A program made the translations under genes and the position numbers. From positions 992,001-1,056,000 of the forward strand of contig NZ_CP140772.1 in assembly GCF_037893185.1 (NCBI RefSeq): a stretch of 64,000 nt of DNA, in the 5' to 3' direction. Below are positions 34,523-43,701 of this stretch, one piece after another (within the stretch, counting starts at the first letter, position 1; every line of letters starts with the position of its first letter). This DNA is from Chitinophaga sp. 180180018-3 (GTDB lineage Bacteria > Bacteroidota > Bacteroidia > Chitinophagales > Chitinophagaceae). The notes below the pieces were generated by a model that was not told where the DNA came from, did not search any database, and saw only the letters and a program-made list of their open reading frames with translations.

Positions 34523-36007
34523 ATGAAGAATATAGTTGTTGCCGGCATGTTCCTGCTACTGGCCACAGGTATGCTGTCGTGTAAGAAAATGCTGGATGTG
34601 CCCTCGCACCGGTCGCTGACGGAGGATAATATGTGGCAGACGAAGAGTGATGCCCGGGCGGGTTTATCGGCCTGTTATGCACTGATGAGAGCTGCTATGG
34701 CCAATGAAAATGCACATTGGATATACGGAGAACTCAGGGCCGGAGATTTCCAGGCTACGAAGCGTGGAGATATTAAAGCCGTGGTGGAAAGCAATCTGAA
34801 CGCCAGCTTTTCCACAATGGATGAATGGCGCGACTGGCGCAGGTTTTATGCAGCCATCGCACAATGTAATCTTACGATCGCCAAATTACCACAGATCACC
34901 ACCACCGATTATCGCTATTCAAAAAATGATCTGACGCTCGACCGCGCACAGGCGATTTATATCAGGGCCTTTCTTTATTACTACATTGTAAGAATCTGGG
35001 GAGATGTACCATTAGTAACGGCGGTAGCAGATGGTACCGTCAAGAATATTACCCGCGAGAAATGGGATAAGGTACTGGACTATGCCGCATCAGAAGCACT
35101 ATCCTGCATTGACGGGCTTCCGTGGAAGTATGACGGAAAATCACCGGAACAACAAGGGTTGTACCGTGGTCAGGGAGAGTCGCACCACAAGTCTATCACC
35201 ATCACTAAAGGTATGGCCTATACGTTGCTGGCGCATATTTACAACTGGAAGAACGATCATGCGAAAGCCTTGCAATATGCAGATATCGTGATTAACAACC
35301 AGTCGAACGAAGGATATGATTTTGTAGGGCTCGATGAACTTACCCGGTTGGATGGTGCTTTCCGTGGCCGTATCAATGCTAATATTTTCCAGGTAGATAT
35401 GAACTTCGACCACGCGGAAATATCTTCTACCGGCCAGCTGGAAGACTGGACACTGCGGGACCCTTATATACCCCGTCGGGAATCGGAAATATACGTACCT
35501 AAAGACAGCGTATTAAAAATCTACGGAGAGCCTCATGAGCAGCGTCCTAATTACTTCTTTACAAAGATGGAGGACACTTACCCGATCTTCTTCAAAATGA
35601 AGCAGATTAATAGTGCAGTGAAGGATCCGGTATTGAAGATGTATGCCTCCTGTATCATCGTATTCCGTTATGAAGAACTTTTCCTGCTGAGGGCGGAAGC
35701 AAAAGCCAGGCTGGGCAGAACAGCTGATGCGCAGGCAGATCTGAACAAGATCCGTAACAACCGTTCCCTGAAGAGTGTGCCCGTTACCACGGCCGGACAG
35801 GATCTGCTGGATATGATTTTGTTGGAGCGCAGGCGGGAGCTGATGGGAGAGGGCTGGTTCTGGTACGACATGATACACTTCAGCAAGATACCGGAGCACA
35901 GCCGCTTCACACAGGCTGATGTGAATGCCGGCGCCGCTTACTGGCCACTGTCGCAGGATGCGCTGGCGAACAACCCGGCATTGATTCAAAATTCTTATTG
36001 GAAATAA
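34523..36007 (+). CDS. SusD-like surface lipoprotein, first of two
   Basis: The product is 494 aa from the ATG at 34523 with the lipobox GMLSCKK (Cys near residue 20). The SusD/RagB N-terminal domain starts with DVPSHRSLTEDNMW; the TPR-like helices follow, and the conserved LLERRRELMGEGWFWYDMIHF segment (about 435-455) lies near the end. SusD proteins cap the SusC barrel and capture substrate. The alternative ATG at 34505 overlaps the SusC stop codon. It lies between SusC and the FAS1 lipoprotein. Confidence 0.92.
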   Translation: MKNIVVAGMFLLLATGMLSCKKMLDVPSHRSLTEDNMWQTKSDARAGLSACYALMRAAMANENAHWIYGELRAGDFQATKRGDIKAVVESNLNASFSTMDEWRDWRRFYAAIAQCNLTIAKLPQITTTDYRYSKNDLTLDRAQAIYIRAFLYYYIVRIWGDVPLVTAVADGTVKNITREKWDKVLDYAASEALSCIDGLPWKYDGKSPEQQGLYRGQGESHHKSITITKGMAYTLLAHIYNWKNDHAKALQYADIVINNQSNEGYDFVGLDELTRLDGAFRGRINANIFQVDMNFDHAEISSTGQLEDWTLRDPYIPRRESEIYVPKDSVLKIYGEPHEQRPNYFFTKMEDTYPIFFKMKQINSAVKDPVLKMYASCIIVFRYEELFLLRAEAKARLGRTADAQADLNKIRNNRSLKSVPVTTAGQDLLDMILLERRRELMGEGWFWYDMIHFSKIPEHSRFTQADVNAGAAYWPLSQDALANNPALIQNSYWK

Positions 36008-36019
36008 TAATACACTCCC

Positions 36020-37156
36020 ATGAAAAAATATTTATCGCTACTGCTGGTGATCGCCTGTTTTGCCTGTAAAAAGGGAATGCAGGACTATCGCAATGCCAAG
36101 CCTTTGTCGGAAGTGAAAGTCAGCACCTACGATTTTCTGAAACAACAGGGAGGGCTATACGATACTTTGCTGCTGCTGATAGACAGAGCAGGACTGGCAG
36201 ATACGCTAAGAAGCAACCGTGTCACGTTTTTTGTGCCGCAGGATAATAGTATACAGACGGCTATCCGCAACGTAAACTTTGCGAGAGCGCGCCTGGGCGA
36301 TGCCCCCAACTGGACGCTGGACAGCATTCCGGTGAAGGTATGGGACAGCCTCCTGCGCCGGTACATGATACCAGGAATTGTAACAGCGGATTCGCTGCGT
36401 TATGCAGATGGAACAGAGCTGGTATCGCTATATGGTCATAAGATGAATGGAAAGGCAGCAGCTACCAATGCTTCTGGTGCAGTGGGGGGAGGAACACAGG
36501 TATTGCAATACAGTGATATGAATGATTCGAGGTTTACGAAAGACTGGGTTACAGCGCTTACACAGAATGTGGATATCAAATCAAAGAACGGGCTTATGCA
36601 TATCCTGGAAGAGCGGCATGTATTCGGTTTCAATTCCTTTGTAGGCAAGGCGTATCCAAGATCGCTGGAACCATTACAGGGGCCTTACCTGGGGTATCCG
36701 CTGGATATACCAGGCATTGTGAACGCAGCTGATTATGATGAAGGACCGAAAGAAGTAGCTTTTCACTATCGTAACCCGAATGGTAATCATCAGTACCGGC
36801 CGGATGCTCCGGGAACAGAAAACTGTTCAGACGGCGACAACCAGGTCAGTGCAGGAGGGGGCTATAATATCGGATGGACCAGTGATGGAGATTGGGTACG
36901 TTATACCGTGAATGTGAAAGTAGCCGGCACCTACAAAGTAGATCTGAGAATCGCCGGTAACGGAGGTGGCCTCATCTACCTGATGATGGATGATGTGAGG
37001 GTATGCGACGACATTCCGATACAAGGTACCGGCGGATGGCAGAAATGGCAGAGTGCAGTAGGGTCGGCAGAGCTCCCGGCAGGAAAGCACCTGATGAAAG
37101 TGATGATCAAGAAAGCTAACCTCAACCTGCACCGCGTCATCTTCACCAAACTTTAA
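36020..37156 (+). CDS. FAS1 (fasciclin) lipoprotein with C-terminal carbohydrate-binding module
   Basis: The product is 378 aa with a lipobox (CFACKKG, Cys near residue 16). The FAS1 domain (about 30-215) includes NRVTFFVPQDNSIQTAI and the NGLMHILEERHVFGF end. It is followed by a beta-sandwich of CBM6/35 type (about 235-378), shown by PGIVNAADYDEGPKEVAFHY, NIGWTSDGDWVRYTVNV and the Trp-rich GTGGWQKWQS. FAS1 mediates adhesion and CBM6 binds sugar chains. A fusion of the two in a SusCD operon suggests a surface glycan-binding accessory. It starts 12 bp after the SusD gene. Confidence 0.85.
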   Translation: MKKYLSLLLVIACFACKKGMQDYRNAKPLSEVKVSTYDFLKQQGGLYDTLLLLIDRAGLADTLRSNRVTFFVPQDNSIQTAIRNVNFARARLGDAPNWTLDSIPVKVWDSLLRRYMIPGIVTADSLRYADGTELVSLYGHKMNGKAAATNASGAVGGGTQVLQYSDMNDSRFTKDWVTALTQNVDIKSKNGLMHILEERHVFGFNSFVGKAYPRSLEPLQGPYLGYPLDIPGIVNAADYDEGPKEVAFHYRNPNGNHQYRPDAPGTENCSDGDNQVSAGGGYNIGWTSDGDWVRYTVNVKVAGTYKVDLRIAGNGGGLIYLMMDDVRVCDDIPIQGTGGWQKWQSAVGSAELPAGKHLMKVMIKKANLNLHRVIFTKL

Positions 37157-37167
37157 AAAGCATAATC

Positions 37168-38202
37168 ATGAATAAGCGTATATACGTTCACGTAATAACA
37201 GGTATACTGGCCATTGCCACCACCAGTTGTTACAAACAGATGGTACCAAAGGAAAAGGAGCATTTCAGTAACAACGCCAATTTCGACGGAGATACCTATA
37301 ATGCCAATTTCGGACGTACCAACGTGTTTTATGGAAAATTTAATCCCGACTATTCCACACAGCCGCTGACCTTTACGTTGCAGAATATACAGCGCCCGGA
37401 TGGTACGCCCGCTACGGAATTGCAGGAACAGATCAATACCCTGCAGTGGAAAGCGTATTACAGCGGAACGGAAACATCCGTGGCAGAAATAGATGCCAAG
37501 CGTATACCGGTGAAACGTACCGTACTGGATATCAGGGAAACATCCGGTGATCTTGTATTCTGGGCCACAGATACCACGAAGATCAAACCTGGTACCTATA
37601 CATTCGACATCTTCGTGAAGAATAACGGCGGGCAGAAAACTTTTCAAAAGAGGAAGCTGGTATTGCGCCTTCCTAAGCCGTATGAGCCTTATGAATTCGA
37701 TGATATCACTGGTAAACGTAAGGACCCCAACAATGGCGGTATCATTCGTCCGAATTTGTCTAATGTGAAGGACATGCAGAACAATCCGCTGGCACCCGAG
37801 AATGTAACCGTATATTTTAAGAAAACAGGTACTGCGAAGAATTCGGTTTCCTTTAAATTCTTTGATAAGGACTCGCTGCCGATCCGGCTGTCGTCGTTTA
37901 ATATCACCCGTTGGGATAGTCTTAGTTACTTCAGCAATACCATACAGCAGAAAGTGTTTTTCGGGTTTAACCGGAAGATGACTCAGGACAGCACAGTGGT
38001 AACATGGGATATCACTAACCCTTATCCGGTGCTGGCAGATGTAGGTATTAATGAACAGGCTACGATAGGATTTACTTACGAAAGGGTTTCCTATGGTATA
38101 CGCACACAGGCGAGCATAGGACTGTCGTTTGCCATATTTGAAGCCGGTAGCTGGGATATCATCATGAAGTTTAAAGTGAATCCCAGGTTCATTAATGACT
38201 AA
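37168..38202 (+). CDS. SusCD-associated lipoprotein, possibly DUF5007
   Basis: The product is 344 aa with a lipobox (TTSCYKQ, Cys near residue 21). The body is beta-rich with aromatic-rich strands (NANFDGDTYNANFGRTNV, NGGQKTFQKRKLVLRLP). It follows a FAS1 lipoprotein in the operon and resembles the DUF5007 proteins often found beside SusC/SusD. That name is a guess from context. It is probably a surface accessory for substrate binding. Confidence 0.6.
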   Translation: MNKRIYVHVITGILAIATTSCYKQMVPKEKEHFSNNANFDGDTYNANFGRTNVFYGKFNPDYSTQPLTFTLQNIQRPDGTPATELQEQINTLQWKAYYSGTETSVAEIDAKRIPVKRTVLDIRETSGDLVFWATDTTKIKPGTYTFDIFVKNNGGQKTFQKRKLVLRLPKPYEPYEFDDITGKRKDPNNGGIIRPNLSNVKDMQNNPLAPENVTVYFKKTGTAKNSVSFKFFDKDSLPIRLSSFNITRWDSLSYFSNTIQQKVFFGFNRKMTQDSTVVTWDITNPYPVLADVGINEQATIGFTYERVSYGIRTQASIGLSFAIFEAGSWDIIMKFKVNPRFIND

Positions 38203-38241
38203 CCAGGTAACCTTATTCCGAAACATTTAAAAATTCGTGCC

Positions 38242-41200
38242 ATGAGTAAACGGTACATAAACATATTGGCCCTGCTGCTGTTGTTACTAACGGGAACGGA
38301 CATACTATATGCCCAGCAGGCCATCACCATCAAAGGCAGGGTTACTGATGCGGGCAGTAAAGAGGGGATACCGGGCGTGACCATCATCGACATAAAAAAT
38401 AACAAAGGACTTGGTGTAACAGATGCCTCCGGCCGTTTCACCATTACTACAGATCCGGAACGTACCATACAGTTCAGGTATATCGGATACCGGTTTGAAA
38501 CGCTGAAAGCCGGCAAAGCAACTACATTGAATGTGACGCTAACGCCGGAAAATAAATCGCTGAAAGAGGCGGTAGTAGTAGGTTATCAGAAGCGTACCAA
38601 AGAAACGGTATCGGGATCCGTGGCCGTTATTTCCGGGAAAGATTTGCAGGATGTGCCTGTGTCCAATATACAGGAACTGCTGCAGGGTAAAGTAGCCGGT
38701 CTGAATATCCAGAATAATACCGGCGCGCCCGGTTTTCGTGGTACCATTGCCGTTAGAGGCGTTTCGCAGCTGAACGTAAGCGGTAGTGGTGATCAGACTT
38801 ACCTTGCTACCAACAACCCCTTGCTGGTAATCGATAACGTACCGGTAGATTTTGACGGCGGTATTTCGCAATCTATGCTGCAGCCGGGAGCCGCTACTGG
38901 TCCGCTGGCGCTGATACCTCCTGAGGATGTACAATCGATCGAGGTAATGAAGGATGCCCAGGCAACAGCGCTGTACGGCTCCCGTGGCGCCAATGGGGTA
39001 ATAGTAGTGACTACAAAAAGAGGTAATTCGCCCACTCCGATCATAGACGTTAATAGCAGTATTTTCGTGAACTTTCCGCCCCGTCTGCGGCCTACTATCG
39101 GAGGAAACGGGGAACGGTTGTTCCGTATCAACTCTATCCTGAACAATTCAGTAGATGATCATCAGGCCCGGGATATCCTGTCGAACGCCCAATTCCTCAC
39201 AGATAGTCTGAACCCGTTTTACAATAATTCCACCGACTGGCAAGGGTTGTTTTACCGGACTACGGTTAACACCAATAACAATATCCAGATCAGTGGTGGT
39301 AATATAAAGATGAACTACAAGGCCAATTTCGCTTATCAAAAGAACCAGGGCGTAATCAAGAATACAGGGTTTAATAAATACAGCCTGAATATGCAGTTAT
39401 ATATGCAACCTATACCCAGGCTGCGTATCGGGGCGCAGTTGTTTAGTGCATTGGGGCAAAAACAAAGAGGCAACGGGGGAGGGTTGACGGGTAATGGTGC
39501 CGGAAATGCATTTACATCATCGCTATTGCCTGGTCCATCGAAGTTCGTAGGCAGTCCGCAACTGACAGGATATGAGAATAACATTGACGACAACAACACC
39601 CTGAATATACGTGGCTTCCTGGATGTAGATTATGAGATATTAAAGGGATTACGGCTCAACTCTACTACTTCTTACGATTATTATACAGATACCCGCGACC
39701 GTTTTAACCAGGCATTTGCCAATAATAACGTTACCGGTTTGTATGGTTTTGTAGGAAGACATGATGAGCTGAATACCCGTAATGGTGTGAACTATAGCTA
39801 CAGCAGCAATGTCAGCAATCTGGAAAAAGGGCATAACTTTTACGCCAGTTTTTTCAGTGAGATTAATATCAAATCGGATGATCAGCATGTGCGTGATGTT
39901 CGTAATGGCCCTAATGATTACTACTGGGGCCCTCGTGGATATTCGCCCCGTTTCTATCCGGGTAACCCCTGGAATAATGCGGACGAAGTGAACGTGAATG
40001 GTACACCTGTATCGTTTGTATATCATGCCGCTTCATGGGCAGGTTTCCTGTCGTACAACTACCGCACAAAGTATAGCGTGGACCTTGCTTACAGACTTGA
40101 TGGAAACTCTGCAGCAGGTATCAATAACCCCTATACGAAAAACCCATCTGTAGGTTTCCGCTGGAATTTCAATAAGGAAAATCTGATGCGGCGTATGAAC
40201 TGGCTGGACTATGGATCTGTGCGTGTTACATACGGACTTAACAGCCGTCCGTCGGCTACCATCCTTAACTCGCTTGGGATGTACACTACTACAACACCGT
40301 ACAATAACAACGTATCCATTATTCCTGATTTCTCCATGTTGGCCAATCCCAATATGCAACCGGAGAAATCGTCGCAGTTCAACTTCGGTGTGGACCTGGG
40401 GTTATTCAAAGGCAGGTTAGAGATTATCTACGATACTTACTATAAGGATAACTACAACATCGTGCGGGATAACTATCTTCCGAACTCCATCGGCTATAAC
40501 AAGGTACAGGTGAATGGAGGAGCGGTAGTAAACTACGGACATGAATTGTCGATCACTGCGCGACCGATTGTGCATACGAATCCCAAAGGTCTGCAGTGGA
40601 CATTCTCTGTTAACGGCGCCTACAATAAGAGTGTGCTGACGGCGCTGCCGGGAGGAACACAGTTTTACCTGAGCTACGATAACAATACGTATCAGTCAGT
40701 AGCGCTGAAAGTTGGCCGTAATCCGCAAAGCAACTTCCTGTATCAGACAGATGGGGTGTACAGAACAACTGCGGATGTGCCGGTTGATCCGATCCGTGGA
40801 GTACGTTACAAAGCATTCGTTGGCCCAGGTACACAGTTTTTCCAGGGAGGCGATCCTATCTGGCGTGATCTGAACGGGGATTACGCGCTTGGTGCCGCCG
40901 ATTATTTTATCATGGGCAACCCGGAGCCGTCAGTAACAGGAGGTCTCAACAACACAGTCAGCTACCGGAACTTTTCGCTGAATATATTCTGCTCTTATCT
41001 GATCGATCGGAGTATTCTCAACAATGCTGTAGCAGCGAGGATCTGGCGGTTGCAGTATCCTGATGTACTGACGTTGTCGTCCGGTACAGCAGCTGGCCCG
41101 ATCAATCTTTATGATGTGAGCCTGATCGATTACTGGAAAAAATCGGGCGACAATGCCACGCATCCTGCATTGGTAGGATCATTCCTGCATGACAGGGCAG

Positions 41201-41475
41201 TGGCGCCTAACAGGCTTGATCAGAGCCTGTATATGGAAGATGGTTCTTATTTCAAGATCAACCAGGTAACGTTGGCGTACCAGTTCCGCGACTTCAACTT
41301 TATGAAGCGTTTGAAACTGCGCGTGCTGAGAGCTTACCTGACAGCATATAACGTAGCCATATTTTCCAAATATTCAGGCCCTAACCCCGAAACCGTTACG
41401 CCGCTCGGAAGAGACGATATCAATGGATATCCGGCAGCTACCAGCTTTACATTCGGTATAGGCGCTCAGTTTTAA
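38242..41475 (+). CDS. SusC/RagA-type TonB-linked outer-membrane protein, second of two
   Basis: The product is 1077 aa. A signal peptide (about 1-25, ending LYAQQ) is followed by a carboxypeptidase-regulatory-like domain (VTDAGSKEGIPGVTIID, about 35-115) and a TonB box region (KEAVVVGYQKRTKET). The plug (VSNIQELLQGKVAGLNIQN, about 150-270) and a long barrel ending FTFGIGAQF come next. It starts 40 bp after the previous lipoprotein. Unlike the first SusC it has the full N-terminal domain, so the two receptors differ and are not simple duplicates. Confidence 0.95.
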   Translation: MSKRYINILALLLLLLTGTDILYAQQAITIKGRVTDAGSKEGIPGVTIIDIKNNKGLGVTDASGRFTITTDPERTIQFRYIGYRFETLKAGKATTLNVTLTPENKSLKEAVVVGYQKRTKETVSGSVAVISGKDLQDVPVSNIQELLQGKVAGLNIQNNTGAPGFRGTIAVRGVSQLNVSGSGDQTYLATNNPLLVIDNVPVDFDGGISQSMLQPGAATGPLALIPPEDVQSIEVMKDAQATALYGSRGANGVIVVTTKRGNSPTPIIDVNSSIFVNFPPRLRPTIGGNGERLFRINSILNNSVDDHQARDILSNAQFLTDSLNPFYNNSTDWQGLFYRTTVNTNNNIQISGGNIKMNYKANFAYQKNQGVIKNTGFNKYSLNMQLYMQPIPRLRIGAQLFSALGQKQRGNGGGLTGNGAGNAFTSSLLPGPSKFVGSPQLTGYENNIDDNNTLNIRGFLDVDYEILKGLRLNSTTSYDYYTDTRDRFNQAFANNNVTGLYGFVGRHDELNTRNGVNYSYSSNVSNLEKGHNFYASFFSEINIKSDDQHVRDVRNGPNDYYWGPRGYSPRFYPGNPWNNADEVNVNGTPVSFVYHAASWAGFLSYNYRTKYSVDLAYRLDGNSAAGINNPYTKNPSVGFRWNFNKENLMRRMNWLDYGSVRVTYGLNSRPSATILNSLGMYTTTTPYNNNVSIIPDFSMLANPNMQPEKSSQFNFGVDLGLFKGRLEIIYDTYYKDNYNIVRDNYLPNSIGYNKVQVNGGAVVNYGHELSITARPIVHTNPKGLQWTFSVNGAYNKSVLTALPGGTQFYLSYDNNTYQSVALKVGRNPQSNFLYQTDGVYRTTADVPVDPIRGVRYKAFVGPGTQFFQGGDPIWRDLNGDYALGAADYFIMGNPEPSVTGGLNNTVSYRNFSLNIFCSYLIDRSILNNAVAARIWRLQYPDVLTLSSGTAAGPINLYDVSLIDYWKKSGDNATHPALVGSFLHDRAVAPNRLDQSLYMEDGSYFKINQVTLAYQFRDFNFMKRLKLRVLRAYLTAYNVAIFSKYSGPNPETVTPLGRDDINGYPAATSFTFGIGAQF

Positions 41476-41496
41476 TGACACCAAAATTATTGTCAG

Positions 41497-42966
41497 ATGA
41501 AAAAATGGTATAGAATAGGAATTCTGATCTGCGTGTTACTGGGTGCAGGATCCTGTAAGAAGTTCCTGCAAGTAAAACCTTTAGATACGCTCTCCGGAAA
41601 TGATTTCTGGAAAACCAGGGGAGATGCACAAAAAGCAGTGAGTGGTGCTTATGCCATCCTGCTCGATAAATTCACCAGAAGCGTGTTATATAACGTAGGT
41701 GATTTCCGGGCGGGAAACTGGAACTGGTTTAATAAAACCAATCTTCGTGCAATAGGTAATAACCAGATGCTGTCGACTGGCGGCGGTGATGGCGCCAATG
41801 ATCCGCAGGACTGGCAGCAGTTTTATAAAGCCATAGCTGCAGCTAATCTTTGTATCGACAGGATAGGAGGTATTCCTGATCCGACTTTTAGTTCGAAGGA
41901 AAAGAAATCATTGGTGGCGGAAGCCCGGTTTGTCAGGGCGTTCACTTATTTCTTTATTTGCCGGATGTATGGAGATGTGCCTTTGCAAACCGATCCGTAC
42001 GATATCTCATTGCGGCCGAGAGAGAAGATGCTGACAGTACTGGATTTTTGTTTGAAAGATCTGGCAGCCAGCAAAGATGATCTGCCTATTTCCTACGACG
42101 ATCCTACCTACCGGGCAGTGCGTGGCACCCGTGGTGCAGCCCTTGCATTAATGGCACATATCAACATGTGGTCGGCCGGATTTGATAAGGGAAATCAAAA
42201 GAACTACTGGACACAGGCTGCGGCTCTTGTAAAGGAACTGATGGACCTGAACGAGTATAAGCTAATACCTTATACTCCGGAAACATTCAAGACGATCTTC
42301 AAAGGCCGTTCAGAGGAAGGCATATTTGAGTTATCGCTGAATGCCAACTACGGCGGAAAATTTCACTCGCTGATTTGTCAGTGGACGCTGCACGCGCCCT
42401 ATATCATAGATGCGCTGGGTGGCAGAAGTGAAATTACACCAATGGTGAAGCATCTGGACAGAGTGTATCCGCGAGGGGAGTCGGACAAGAGAATGGATCT
42501 CTGGTTTGATGATCCTTATGCAGCAAAAGATCCGCAATCGCCCATGTTCCTGAAATTTTCCTCTATTACAGATCCGGTATCGAGGGATTATGACGCCAAC
42601 TTCATTTTCTTCCGCTATGCAGATGTGATACTGTTGAGAGCAGAAGCGCTGGCTTACCTTGATAACACGGCAGAGGCGATAACAATGCTGAATATGATCC
42701 GCGATCGTGCCGGTGCGAAGGTGTACAACGGCGGCGGTGGTAAGGCGTTACAGGATGCCATCTTCTATGAAAGGGAAAAAGAGATGATGGGAGAAGGACA
42801 TTTGTGGTATGACCTGGTACGTACAGGAAGAGTGATGGATAAGAATGTAACAGAAGATCCACTCACGCAGGATCAAATGGATAAAGGCGCCTGGACATGG
42901 CCCATTTCACAATCAGCTGTTACCAACAACCCGTTAGTAACCAGGAACCAATACTGGATTCAATAA
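41497..42966 (+). CDS. SusD-like surface lipoprotein, second of two
   Basis: The product is 489 aa with the lipobox AGSCKKF (Cys near residue 20). The N-terminal motif LQVKPLDTLSGNDFWKTRGD and the late IFYEREKEMMGEGHLWYDLVRTGRV (about 425-448) are the SusD/RagB marks. It pairs with the second SusC. The stop codon falls 17 bp before the next gene's true start, so the genes do not overlap. Confidence 0.93.
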   Translation: MKKWYRIGILICVLLGAGSCKKFLQVKPLDTLSGNDFWKTRGDAQKAVSGAYAILLDKFTRSVLYNVGDFRAGNWNWFNKTNLRAIGNNQMLSTGGGDGANDPQDWQQFYKAIAAANLCIDRIGGIPDPTFSSKEKKSLVAEARFVRAFTYFFICRMYGDVPLQTDPYDISLRPREKMLTVLDFCLKDLAASKDDLPISYDDPTYRAVRGTRGAALALMAHINMWSAGFDKGNQKNYWTQAAALVKELMDLNEYKLIPYTPETFKTIFKGRSEEGIFELSLNANYGGKFHSLICQWTLHAPYIIDALGGRSEITPMVKHLDRVYPRGESDKRMDLWFDDPYAAKDPQSPMFLKFSSITDPVSRDYDANFIFFRYADVILLRAEALAYLDNTAEAITMLNMIRDRAGAKVYNGGGGKALQDAIFYEREKEMMGEGHLWYDLVRTGRVMDKNVTEDPLTQDQMDKGAWTWPISQSAVTNNPLVTRNQYWIQ

Positions 42967-42983
42967 CCGCAAAACTAATCACT

Positions 42984-43682
42984 ATGCGAAAGCTATTGTA
43001 TATATATGGCACATTGCTGATAGCCGGCATATTATTATCTGCCTGTAAGAAAAATTATTATGTAGATACTGGTATTGCCAATCCCAAGTATAATGGAACT
43101 ATTTATGATTACCTCGTAAAGAATCCATATCTGTTTGATACGGTGGCATATATCGTAGAAAAAGCAGGATTAAAGGAAACGCTGCAAAATGATTCTATCA
43201 CCTTCTTCAGCCCTACAGATGAGAGTATCGGTATTGCTATGAATGAACTGAATAGTTACCGTTATATGATGGTAGAAGACAGTGTACGTTTGGGTGACAT
43301 ACCGGGCAGCGTATGGAAAAAGTTCCTCGAGCGTTATATTCTGCCGGGCAAATATAAAGCAGACCGTTTCGCAAGGATAGATCCGGTTAACTTTTATGCC
43401 TATCCGGGTATCAATTATGTGATGAAGAATGGATACATATTGAACATAGGGCTGATCTACCAGGATTATAACGGCGTAGAGGCGGTAGGGGCGCGTGTGT
43501 TGTTGCTGACCGATATTACTTTTGATCCGGTGACGTTCCTGAATAATCCCAGTTCGGTGGTTGCCTCTTCAGACATACAGCCAACAAACGGTGTGATGCA
43601 TGCACTGAATACCAAGCATAAGTTTGGATTCAGGCCGGGAGAGTTTCTGAGAGTGGCAGAAGAAACATTGCGTAATAAGTAA
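42984..43682 (+). CDS. FAS1 (fasciclin) lipoprotein without CBM
   Basis: The product is 232 aa from the ATG at 42984, which gives a signal peptide with lipobox LLSACKKN; a frame opening at 42897 overlaps the SusD gene and lacks a signal. The FAS1 domain shows KNDSITFFSPTDESIGIAM-type text at about 60-80 and PTNGVMHALNTKHKFGF near the end. It corresponds to the first half of the FAS1/CBM protein at 36.0 kb. It probably binds the same surface complex. Confidence 0.85.
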   Translation: MRKLLYIYGTLLIAGILLSACKKNYYVDTGIANPKYNGTIYDYLVKNPYLFDTVAYIVEKAGLKETLQNDSITFFSPTDESIGIAMNELNSYRYMMVEDSVRLGDIPGSVWKKFLERYILPGKYKADRFARIDPVNFYAYPGINYVMKNGYILNIGLIYQDYNGVEAVGARVLLLTDITFDPVTFLNNPSSVVASSDIQPTNGVMHALNTKHKFGFRPGEFLRVAEETLRNK

Positions 43683-43701
43683 TCAAGTAAAGCATTTTAT
43701 T